From: Limisphaerales bacterium
Lineage (GTDB): Bacteria; Verrucomicrobiota; Verrucomicrobiia; Limisphaerales; AAA164-E04
Assembly (NCBI GenBank): GCA_024761205.1
Contig: JAMASS010000016.1
Coordinates: 41,888 to 105,887, forward strand
Direction: 5' to 3'
Length of the DNA: 64,000 nt
Shown here one piece after another: positions 30,154 through 39,191 of this stretch (position 1 is the first letter of the stretch; each line of letters begins with the position of its first letter). The notes below the pieces were generated by a model. That model saw nothing but the letters and a program-made list of their open reading frames with translations. It had not been told where the DNA came from and searched no databases. The position numbers and the translations under genes are program-made.

Positions 30154-31611
30154 TCAGAGGTTCCCTAGCAACGGCAAGATATCTTTGGTGGCCACTCGAC
30201 TCTGCTCAGTGGTATCTCGCTCCCTTAGCGTCACCGTGTCTTTCATCTCCAACGACCCGCCATCGCCTATGGTATCGAAATCCACTGTAATGCAATACGG
30301 CGTCCCAGCCTCGTCTTGCCGGGCGTAGCGCTTACCGATCGATCCGGTCTCATCATAGACGGCTGCGAATCGAGTCTTCAGCGAGTCATAGATATCCTTC
30401 GCCTTGGCAACAAGTTCCGGTTTGTTCTTCTGCAACGGAAAAACGCCAACCTTGATAGGAGCAATCCGCGGATGAAACTTCATCACGACCCGCTTCTCCA
30501 ACTCGCCTTTCGCATTCGGAATCATCTCTTCGCTATAGGCATTGCATAGGAGAGCGAGAACCAAGCGATCGACCCCGGCACTAGGTTCAATCACATGCGG
30601 CACGTATTTCGCCTTAGCATCGGCATCGAAGTATTCCATGGACTTCCCGCTGTGCTCCTGATGTTTACCCAAATCGTAATCCCCGCGCGCCGAGATGCCT
30701 TCCAGTTCCTGCACCCCAAAAGGAAATCGGTACATGATATCGACAGTCGCTCGCGCGTAGTGAGCAAGCTCATCGCCCTCTTGCCAATACAACTCCAACG
30801 AATCAGCGGGCAACCCAATACTCTCGTACCAACTCAACCGCTGTTGAATCCAATATTGATGCCACTGTTTCCATCCCCAGTTTGACAACGGTGTCTTGAC
30901 ATCGGCATCATCAACCGGTAGGGCACCCTCAGCTTGGGCGATCTCATCGGGTTTGATAAAAAACTCGAGTTCCATCTGCTCAAACTCCCGCGAGCGGAAG
31001 GTATAGTTTCGAGGATTGATCTCGTTGCGAAAAGCCTTACCGATTTGGCAAATTCCAAACGGAACTTTCTGACGAGAGACATCCAGCACATTCTTAAACT
31101 GAGCAAAGATCGCCTGAGCCGTTTCCGGTCGCAAATAGGCCACATTCTCCTCGGATTCAACCGGCCCCACATAGGTCTTGAACATCAGGTTGAAGGCCCG
31201 GGGTTCGGTTTTCTCCGCCTCGCACTGAGCAACCATTTTGCTCGGCTTATCGGGACAAGACGTCGACTCCAATTGATCGGCCCGAAATCGTCCTTGGCAC
31301 CTCTTACAATCGACCATTGGATCACTAAAAGTCGACATATGTCCGCTAGCCTCCCAAACCTTGGGATGCAAAATGATGGTGGCGTCTAACCCGACCACAT
31401 CCTCGCGATCACGCGTCATACCCTGCCACCAGCAATCTTTAACATTGCGCTTCAGCTCCGCTCCGAGGGGGCCGTAGTCCCAAAAGCCATTGATCCCGCC
31501 ATAAATTTCGGAGGACTGGAAGATGAATCCACGGCGCTTGCACATGGACACGAGCTTTTCCATTAATTCGCTGCCCCTTGATTCAGACATAAGCGCGGGA
31601 GTTTTCGACAA
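30154..31611 (-). CDS. glyS: Glycyl-tRNA synthetase (class II)
   Basis: RGFIFQSSEIYGGINGFWDYGPLGAELKRNVKDCWW, ARDREDVVGLDATIILHPKVWEASGH region, AYLRPETAQAIFAQFKNV, FRNEINPRNYTFRSREFEQMELEFF. Confidence 0.97.
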   Translation of the reverse strand: MSKTPALMSESRGSELMEKLVSMCKRRGFIFQSSEIYGGINGFWDYGPLGAELKRNVKDCWWQGMTRDREDVVGLDATIILHPKVWEASGHMSTFSDPMVDCKRCQGRFRADQLESTSCPDKPSKMVAQCEAEKTEPRAFNLMFKTYVGPVESEENVAYLRPETAQAIFAQFKNVLDVSRQKVPFGICQIGKAFRNEINPRNYTFRSREFEQMELEFFIKPDEIAQAEGALPVDDADVKTPLSNWGWKQWHQYWIQQRLSWYESIGLPADSLELYWQEGDELAHYARATVDIMYRFPFGVQELEGISARGDYDLGKHQEHSGKSMEYFDADAKAKYVPHVIEPSAGVDRLVLALLCNAYSEEMIPNAKGELEKRVVMKFHPRIAPIKVGVFPLQKNKPELVAKAKDIYDSLKTRFAAVYDETGSIGKRYARQDEAGTPYCITVDFDTIGDGGSLEMKDTVTLRERDTTEQSRVATKDILPLLGNL

Positions 31612-31735
31612 GGCATTGCCAATGTCAAGCAGGTGGATTTGGATCCTAACTAACCAAAAAGTGAACTCAATCCGCTACGCGAAGTGCGTTCGCGTCTTTC
31701 TTGGACGATCAGATTTCGGCGGCACAACCGCTCCA

Positions 31736-32218
31736 CTAACAACTTGTTGGGACCTCTTGGAGAACCTCGACACAGTGAGGAATGGCGCCGATAACAAAGC
31801 CGAGACACGCCATCGCCCCCTTCGGCTTGCCTGGCAGACAAATCACCAGGGCCTTATCCACAGCAACTGCCAAGCCTCGAGAAAGAATAGCATTCGGTGT
31901 GATCTTCATGGATTCCATTCGCATCACTTCACCGAATCCCGGCAACTCACGCTCGGCAATCTCGCGGACCGCTTCCGGCGTGACGTCTCGCGCGGCAACA
32001 CCGGTGCCACCCGTTGTCAACACCAGATTGCATCCTTGGCGGATCATCTCTCGGATCGCACGCTGGATCTCACGTTTCTCGTCAGCAACAAGCGTATCCC
32101 CTCCGACCGTCCAGCCATAGCCTTCCGCGGCTTCCTGCAAAGCGGGTCCACCAAGATCATCATAGAGCCCCTGTGAAGCGCGGTCAGATATCGTAACAAT
32201 CCCTACATTTAACTGCAT
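31736..32218 (-). CDS. mog: Molybdopterin adenylyltransferase (MogA/MoaB family)
   Basis: MQLNVGIVTISDRASQGLYDDLGGPALQEAAEGYGW, LVLTTGGTGVAARDVTPEA, ICLPGKPKGAMACLGFVIGAIPHCVEVL. Confidence 0.92.
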   Translation of the reverse strand: MQLNVGIVTISDRASQGLYDDLGGPALQEAAEGYGWTVGGDTLVADEKREIQRAIREMIRQGCNLVLTTGGTGVAARDVTPEAVREIAERELPGFGEVMRMESMKITPNAILSRGLAVAVDKALVICLPGKPKGAMACLGFVIGAIPHCVEVLQEVPTSC

Positions 32219-32515
32219 CGCCAAATTATGATCCCACTCCTCAAGTGATGTAAATAGGGAATGCATTCGGCAGAGGAAAAGAGAGCAAAGCCATTATCTT
32301 CAGCCAAGCCCAGTTAAAGTCCACACCTTTACCATGTCCCCTGCGAACCCATGAAACGAACTGTGCAAATCCTCGCTTGATGATGAATTGCCTATCATAA
32401 CCAAAGGGACAGCTTCGCTCTCGCACTCTCAAAACGGTCGCCGGTCCGACAGGTCGTGAGGAGATGAACACCACGCAGACCGCGATCTCCGTCCGACAGC
32501 TGCTAGCGTCAGAAT

Positions 32516-32926
32516 TCAAGAACGGAATGATAAATTATGGGATTGGAGAGACTTCGGCGCCGAGGGGAAGCTGCATCTTGCCTGGAGCCGCGGGGCCGCA
32601 GGCGCGTCCGGTCGCCCCTCTAATATGTCCGGCACACTCAGGAGTTGCAGGCGCAACCTGGCAACGCGCTTGATGGCGTGTATGGCGATGTCGCTTCTGA
32701 TCCAGCGGCGTTTCAACCTATGCGCCGCCTCCAAAGTAGTGGCGCACCCACAAAACGGGTCGGACACCACATCACCCTCATTCGAGCTCGCCTTGATGAT
32801 GCGCTCCAGTAAGGCCACGGGCTTCTGCGTGGGATAGCCGAGGCGTTCTTTAGATATATTGATAATGGCTTTTATATCATTCCATATATCTTTAAACATC
32901 TGCAAAATAGCGCCCTTGTTCATCAA
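32516..32926 (-). pseudogene. C-terminal fragment of a site-specific DNA methyltransferase
   Basis: KERLGYPTQKPVALLERIIKASSNEGDVVSDPFCGCATTLEAAHRLKRRWIRSDI: C-terminal SAM-binding half only, no upstream half. Confidence 0.7.
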
Positions 32927-32939
32927 CCTGTTCGCTAAA

Positions 32940-33332
32940 TCCTGTGCCCGAAGATGGCGTTCATCATCACCTGATTTCCGAGCCCGGCCTAGCCGTTGGT
33001 TCCCGTGGCATTGTAGATCTCCATCATCGGCGCTAGCGAAGGATGGAACTGCACAAATCCATTTCCGTAATCAACGGCCTCACTCTCGGGAATGAAGAAG
33101 GTCGGACGGTTTCTGAGATTGTAGTCGGAATCATCGAGCGGGATGACGGTGCTAATCCCATCGTCCCTCCTTCCTGAAAGATGAAAATCATCTTCTTGTT
33201 CAACGCCGTCGCAGCCTGCACTCGACGTTGAGAAGACCTAGGGGTGGCCAAGTTGACTCCAATGGCGCCCTGGCCGAGTCCGGATTTTTGGAGGAAGTTT
33301 CGTCGTGAGATATTTATACCGATGAGATTCAT
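32940..33332 (-). pseudogene. Truncated/frameshifted DUF1501 protein
   Basis: ISRRNFLQKSGLGQGAIGVNLATP..., ALNKKMIFIFQEGG, then another frame VDYGNGFVQFHPSLAPMMEIYNATGTNG*. Confidence 0.65.
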
Positions 33333-33420
33333 AAGATGGCTATTGGAATTGCAGACTCGGCGCCGAGAGAATGAGATTGATAAGACCGCCGACCCGCTCG
33401 AAGTAATCGGATCGAATCAG

Positions 33421-34340
33421 TCAAAACAGGAATGAGTTGCCGGCCGGTTTGGTATTGGTGAACCGCACGAACACATTCCGCTCAGCCTTGGTCAGCTCGC
33501 CGGCAAAGAGCAGCTCATTCCAAAACACGTACAGTGCTATTCACGTATTCGATGGAGGTTCTGACTTTCGCCTGATAGTCGGCATCCGACCAGAAGTAAT
33601 TGTTAGCCGCGAGGTCAGAAGATCGTCCGTCCGCAGGACTGTTGCGATGTTCCCCGCCGGTTTAGTGGTGGAATCCAAGCGGCGATTGCGTCGCCCATAG
33701 GCCACAGCAATTTAGGATCGGCAGTGCGTTCGTGATCGGCCATTGAATTGATTACCGTCAGCGCATCCAGCACGTCCTCGGTGCCTTGGCAATCGCCTGG
33801 AATCCGGATCTCGTAGGATGTTCCCTCAAAGATCACTTTTTCCGTGTAGTCGTGATCCTCGAGATTAAACCGGAAGGTCCAGATGCCGTTGGGATCGTTC
33901 TCTCCTGCTCTCCGGGCCGGGTGATCGCGTCACTAGGCGAGCGTCAACATAGAAATTGGTGTCTCTGAGGTCAGAATTGTGGGTCTGCACGGACAAGACG
34001 TTGACCTCGAAAACGGGCCGAAGCCGTCTAATGTGCAGGCTAATATCAATGAGCAGCTCCGTTGGGCCGGTGACCAGGTGCTTTTGAGCCGCCGTCACGC
34101 GATGCTCAGGTATCCGCCCCGCCTTCTGCATGCTCTTGCTTCGGCCGAGTTCCAACCTATCAAGGAAGGAGACATAGCCATCGTCGTAGTCAATCGCCAG
34201 GAGCAAGTTCTCGATCCGATTAAGTTGTTCCCCGAGAACCAAAAACTCGCAGCCATCCTGGACATAGCTTTCCAGTATAATTCATGCGAATTCCTCAGCC
34301 AAATAACGGATCTGAATACTGCCGGGGATTCGAATCAGTG
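33421..34340 (-). pseudogene. Degenerate DUF1800 protein
   Basis: IFEGTSYEIRIPGDCQGTEDVLDALTVINSMADHERTA; NNYFWSDADYQAKVRTSIEYVNSTV; LLFAGELTKAERNVFVRFTNTKPAGNSFLF*, in several frames. Confidence 0.55.
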
Positions 34341-34843
34341 ATCTCTGAGTTCGAGAGTTTCTGATATCATTCGAGAGATGGAAATCAGTCGATCCGTCCT
34401 CCAATTGATCAGCTGCCCAGCAGGTCCGCCTCTCAACCTAGTTTCGCCCGATCTGTTTCTGTGTCCCGTTTGCTCAGGCTCTAATCCTGCTCTCAGCAGA
34501 TTTATTGTTAAGGCCCGGCGTGGACACAATCACTTTTCGTCAAGGATCACGGGTTACCAGAATCTGCTTTTGAGAAAGCGATGCTTCTAAGGGATTTTGT
34601 TGCTTTGAAAAGAACAGAACGGTTTGTTAATTGACGTTATGCGAAAACAAAATGCAAAGGAATAAATATATTCAGGGGCAACAACAGAAGTCCAGAACCT
34701 CCGGTCCGACCTGGCCCGTTGATTCAGCGTTAGCGGCCGCCATGGAGTTGTGCTCAGCACCCGCTTCGGCATCATCAAGTCGCCTTCCCTTTTCCTCGTG
34801 CCTGAACCCCTCGTCAAAAAAAACTTAAAAACCTGCTTTGATA

Positions 34844-34857
34844 ACAGACCGGTCTGT
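34844..34857. promoter_or_regulatory. Perfect 14-bp palindrome upstream of the YHS gene (TetR-type operator candidate)
   Basis: ACAGACCGGTCTGT equals its own reverse complement; overlaps a possible -10 (TCTAAT, 34857-34862); 55 bp upstream of ATG 34913. Confidence 0.5.
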
Positions 34858-34912
34858 CTAATACGCTCTCGGTTCGTAAGAAAACCGTTAATGACAACAA
34901 TAATCATCAGCT

Positions 34913-35368
34913 ATGAAAAACATCATTATCAAAATGTTCGTTTTGTCTGCCTTATTCGTCGTCTCGCAACAATCCCTCCAAGCGGCTAACCCAATCAGCA
35001 TCACCTTTTTTGGCAGCAAGGCAATCGGCGGCTATGACGCCGTGGCCTATCACACGGCAAAGAAGGCCATTGCCGGGAACAAAAAATTCGCCACGACTTG
35101 GAAGGGAGCGAATTGGTTTTTCTTTTCGGCGAAAAATCTCCAGACCTTCCTTGCTGAGCCGACAAAATATGCTCCGCAATATGGTGGCTACTGTGCCTGG
35201 GCGGCGGCAGACAATCGGTTAGTGAAGGCGGACCCAAAGATCTTTGATCTTCACGAGGGAAAACTCTACCTCAATTACAACAAGAAGACGCAACGCGATT
35301 GGAACGTCGACCGCCAAGGTATGATTACCCGAGGTGACCGGAACTATCCGAAGTTAATCGCCAAGTAG
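34913..35368 (+). CDS. YHS domain-containing protein, exported
   Basis: Signal peptide MKNIIIKMFVLSALFVVSQQSLQA; GYDAVAYHTAKKAIAGNKKFATTWKGANWFFFSAKNLQTFLAEPTKYAPQYGGYCAWA. Confidence 0.9.
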   Translation: MKNIIIKMFVLSALFVVSQQSLQAANPISITFFGSKAIGGYDAVAYHTAKKAIAGNKKFATTWKGANWFFFSAKNLQTFLAEPTKYAPQYGGYCAWAAADNRLVKADPKIFDLHEGKLYLNYNKKTQRDWNVDRQGMITRGDRNYPKLIAK

Positions 35369-35424
35369 TCGGTGACGGCGTAAAAGGAGACAAGGTTTCC
35401 AACAACCCATTCCTAGCATTTTCC

Positions 35425-37719
35425 ATGACCAAGGCCTCAAACGCCGGCGCCACTGCACTGAAATCAAATTCGAATCTCGCCACTAGAATCGTTCTTCTAA
35501 TCACAGTGCTTGGATTGATCGGATTCGCTTACACACGGTTCGAGGATGCCTTGAACTTGACCAGCAAAGAACAGGCACTACGATCCTACCAAGAAAACCA
35601 CGCCGGAACCGTCGTCCTCCTTTCGCTCCTAGTCTATATCGTCGTTACCGGACTATCGCTGCCAGGAGCGGCAGTGCTGACTTTGGTTCTGGGTTGGCTT
35701 CTCGGATTTGGAGTCGGGCTATTGGTTGCCAGCGTGGCATCCACGGCGGGCGCCACGCTCGCCTTCCTGTTCAGCCGATTCTTTTTGCGTGACTTGATTC
35801 AAAGCAAATTTGGCGAGCCATTGAAAACGTTCAATGAGGCATTGGATCGTGAAGGCGCCTTTTATTTGTTCACGCTGCGTCTGATTCTGGTCGTTCCCTT
35901 CTTCGTCATTAACTTGGTGATGGGATTAACTCCAATTCGCACCTGGACTTTCTGGTGGGTCAGCCAATTAGGAATGTTACCTGGAACTGCGGTCTACGTT
36001 TATGCGGGCGCCTCGTTTCCATCCCTTGCCGCACTCGCAGAGAAAGGTGTCAAGGGGATTATCTCGCCCCAGCTACTCGTGGCCTTCACTCTGCTAGGAC
36101 TGCTCCCGATCATCGCCAAGAAATTGCTCGGTCGTTTCAAACGCCCGGCAAATTTAATCGTCCACCACACCCAACCAGTCTTAACCCAACTCACATCAAC
36201 CATGAGCTCATTTGAAGCCCTACTACCCCGAGACGATCATAACTTAAAACTAGAGTCTCATGTTCGTCCGCCTGACTATATAAACCCGACACCCGCCTCC
36301 AAATACAACCTCATGGTGATTGGCGCCGGCACCGCCGGGCTCGTAACAGCCGCCGGCGCCGCCGGGCTCGGGGCCAAAGTCGCCTTGGTGGAGCGCGCCT
36401 TGATGGGCGGTGACTGCCTAAATGTGGGATGTGTACCATCGAAAGGAATCATCAGCGCCGCCCGAGTGGCGGCGGCAGTGAGGGGCGCGGGTGACTTCGG
36501 CGTGAAGGTGCCACCCGGCATGACCATCGACTTTTCCCAGGCCATGGCCCGGATGCGTAAACTGAGGAGTGCCATCAGCCCACACGACTCGGTGAAACGT
36601 TTCAGCGACCTAGGAATCGATGTGTTTCTTGGACAAGCAGAGTTTGCAGATGGGAACACTGTTCGGGTGGACGATAAGATACTACCTTTTTCAAAAGCCG
36701 TTATTTGCAGTGGCGCTCGGGCCTCCGCGCCACCCATTCCGGGATTGCAAGACGTGCCGTATCTCACGAACGAGACGCTCTTCTCGTTGACCGAATTGCC
36801 GAAGCGATTCGGTATCATAGGGGCCGGACCCATCGGGTGTGAAATGGCGCAAACCTTCGCGCAATTTGGTGCCGAGGTTTACCTAGTTGGGCCCCAGCAC
36901 GAGATTCTTCCCAAGGAGGATCGCGAAGCCGCTCAGATTGTCTCTGACTCACTAAAAAAGGACGGTGTCCATCTGCTTGGATACGGTCGGGACCTGATTG
37001 TCTCTCAAGACCAACAAGGCATTCACCTCAAGGTGGAAAGTCCGGACCATGGATATGATGTCATCGTAGATAAGTTGCTGATCGCCGTCGGGCGCGCTCC
37101 CAACGTCGAGGGCATGAACCTTGAAAAAGTAGGCATCGAATATTCCAAGAAGGGCATCCAGATCAACGACTTCTTGCAAACTACCAACCCACGGGTGTAC
37201 GCGGCCGGGGACATTTGTTCGCCTTATCAATTTACCCACGCGGCGGATTTCATGGCGCGAGCGGTCCTTCGAAACGCCCTGTTTCACGGCAAGGCAAGGC
37301 ACAGCAGTCTCGTCATTCCTTGGTGCACATACACCTCTCCGGAGCTTGCCCACGTCGGGCTTACGGCAGACCAAGCGGCCAAGAAAGGGATCGAAGTGAC
37401 CACCTTCACCCAGCCTTTGTCCGGTGTGGATCGAGCAATACTTGAAGGTGAAACCGAGGGATTCGTCCGCGTCCACGTCAGAAAAGGTAAAGACGAAATT
37501 GTTGGCGCAACCATTGTCGCCTCAAACGCCGGGGATATGATTAGCTCTTTTTCGATGGCGATGACACAAAAGATAGGGCTCGGTGCCATTGCCAATGTCA
37601 TTCACCCCTACCCCACTCAAGCGGAGGCGATCCGAAAGCTGGGCGACCGATACAACAGAACCAAATTCACCCCTTTCGTCAAAAACCTGTTTAACAAATG
37701 GCTCGCCTGGAGCCGCTGA
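35425..37719 (+). CDS. VTT (TVP38/TMEM64) membrane domain fused to a class I pyridine nucleotide-disulfide oxidoreductase
   Basis: N-terminal VTT: GAAVLTLVLGWLLGFGVGLLVASVASTAGATLAFLFSRFFLRD, RLILVVPFFVINLVMGLTPIRTWTFWWVSQLGMLPGTAVYVYAG; C-terminal FAD: NLMVIGAGTAGLVTAAGAAGLGAKVALVERALMGGDCLNVGCVPSKGII (CxxxxC), YAAGDICSPYQFTHAA, dimerisation domain. Confidence 0.92.
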   Translation: MTKASNAGATALKSNSNLATRIVLLITVLGLIGFAYTRFEDALNLTSKEQALRSYQENHAGTVVLLSLLVYIVVTGLSLPGAAVLTLVLGWLLGFGVGLLVASVASTAGATLAFLFSRFFLRDLIQSKFGEPLKTFNEALDREGAFYLFTLRLILVVPFFVINLVMGLTPIRTWTFWWVSQLGMLPGTAVYVYAGASFPSLAALAEKGVKGIISPQLLVAFTLLGLLPIIAKKLLGRFKRPANLIVHHTQPVLTQLTSTMSSFEALLPRDDHNLKLESHVRPPDYINPTPASKYNLMVIGAGTAGLVTAAGAAGLGAKVALVERALMGGDCLNVGCVPSKGIISAARVAAAVRGAGDFGVKVPPGMTIDFSQAMARMRKLRSAISPHDSVKRFSDLGIDVFLGQAEFADGNTVRVDDKILPFSKAVICSGARASAPPIPGLQDVPYLTNETLFSLTELPKRFGIIGAGPIGCEMAQTFAQFGAEVYLVGPQHEILPKEDREAAQIVSDSLKKDGVHLLGYGRDLIVSQDQQGIHLKVESPDHGYDVIVDKLLIAVGRAPNVEGMNLEKVGIEYSKKGIQINDFLQTTNPRVYAAGDICSPYQFTHAADFMARAVLRNALFHGKARHSSLVIPWCTYTSPELAHVGLTADQAAKKGIEVTTFTQPLSGVDRAILEGETEGFVRVHVRKGKDEIVGATIVASNAGDMISSFSMAMTQKIGLGAIANVIHPYPTQAEAIRKLGDRYNRTKFTPFVKNLFNKWLAWSR

Positions 37720-37763
37720 CTGACAGAACAATAAACCGAACCAACACAACGGCCTGATCGACA

Positions 37764-39116
37764 ATGAGTAACCCCGGTCATTCTGAAATCAAGAAATTCA
37801 TGAACGGGCTGGTGAAACGCAATCCGCACGAACCGGAGTTTCATCAAGCGGTCCGTGAGGTCGTTGAGAGCCTGATGCCCTTCGTCATGGAGCACCAGCA
37901 CTATCGCGACGCGCAAGTGTTGGAGCGAATGACGGAGCCGGATCGGATCGTCAGTTTTCGCGTGACGTGGGAAGACGACCAGGGGTGCATTCGAGTCAAT
38001 CGCGCGTATCGCGTCCAATTCAATAACTCCATCGGCCCGTATAAAGGCGGCCTTCGCTTTCATCCGACAGTCACTCAAAGTGTGCTCAAGTTCTTAGGCT
38101 TCGAGCAGGTCTTGAAGAACAGCCTGACCGGCCTGCCCATGGGGGGGGCCAAAGGGGGGGCGAATTTCAATCCCAAGGGCAAGAGTGACCGTGAAGTCAT
38201 GAGGTTCTGCCAGTCGCTCATGACAGAGCTTCAGCGGCACATTGGTGAAGACACAGATGTACCGGCCGGCGATATTGGGGTCGGGGCTCGGGAAATCAGC
38301 TATCTCTTTGGGCAGTATAAACGGCTCGAAAACCGATTTACCGGAATTCTCACCGGCAAGGGGCTTGCCTTTGGCGGCAGCTTGGTGCGTAAGGAAGCAA
38401 CCGGTTACGGATGCATTTACTTTTGTGAGAACATGCTCAATCAGTGTGGCGATTCTTTGCAGGGCAAGACCGTCGCCGTTTCCGGATCCGGCAACGTTGC
38501 CCTTTACGCCATCGAGAAGGCGCAAGACCTCGGCGCCAAAGTGGTTTCCGCATCAGACTCATCCGGTTCGATTCACGATCCCGACGGTATCGACCCTGAA
38601 AAACTTGACTTCCTCAAGGAGCTCAAGGAAGTGCACCGCGCTCGCATTCACGAGTATACCGAACGATATCCGGGAGCAAGTTTCCATGCCGGCGAACGCC
38701 CTTGGGGTATTCCGGTCGATGTAGCCCTGCCCTGCGCGACTCAGAACGAGATCAGTGAAGAGGACGCAAAGCGCCTTTTGGACAATGGGGTTCAGTCCGT
38801 CTGCGAAGGCGCGAATATGCCCACGGTACTCGCGGGAGCGAAGCGGTTCGTGGATGCGAAAATCCTTTATGGTCCGGCTAAAGCCGTTAACGCCGGCGGG
38901 GTCGCCGTGTCGGGACTCGAGCAAAGTCAAAACGCCCTGCGCCTTTTATGGAGTCGCAACGAAGTGGACACCAAATTGCAAACAATTATGCAGGACATTC
39001 ACAAGAAGTGTCTTGAATATGGAAGAAACGGTGATTCAGTGAATTACGTCACAGGAGCCAATATCGCCGGTTTCATCAAGGTAGCAGACGCCATGGTCGC
39101 ATACGGAGCCGTGTAG
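37764..39116 (+). CDS. gdhA: NADP-specific glutamate dehydrogenase
   Basis: GPYKGGLRFHPTVTQSVLKFLGFEQVLKNSLTGLPMGGAKGGANFNPKGKSDREVMRFCQSLMTEL, DVPAGDIGVGAREISYLFGQYKR. Confidence 0.97.
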   Translation: MSNPGHSEIKKFMNGLVKRNPHEPEFHQAVREVVESLMPFVMEHQHYRDAQVLERMTEPDRIVSFRVTWEDDQGCIRVNRAYRVQFNNSIGPYKGGLRFHPTVTQSVLKFLGFEQVLKNSLTGLPMGGAKGGANFNPKGKSDREVMRFCQSLMTELQRHIGEDTDVPAGDIGVGAREISYLFGQYKRLENRFTGILTGKGLAFGGSLVRKEATGYGCIYFCENMLNQCGDSLQGKTVAVSGSGNVALYAIEKAQDLGAKVVSASDSSGSIHDPDGIDPEKLDFLKELKEVHRARIHEYTERYPGASFHAGERPWGIPVDVALPCATQNEISEEDAKRLLDNGVQSVCEGANMPTVLAGAKRFVDAKILYGPAKAVNAGGVAVSGLEQSQNALRLLWSRNEVDTKLQTIMQDIHKKCLEYGRNGDSVNYVTGANIAGFIKVADAMVAYGAV

Positions 39117-39191
39117 CGAGCGGATCCGGCTCCATTATAGAGGCGCAAAAGCGATCAGGACTAGACGAGAAACTCTCGTGACAAGCGTATA

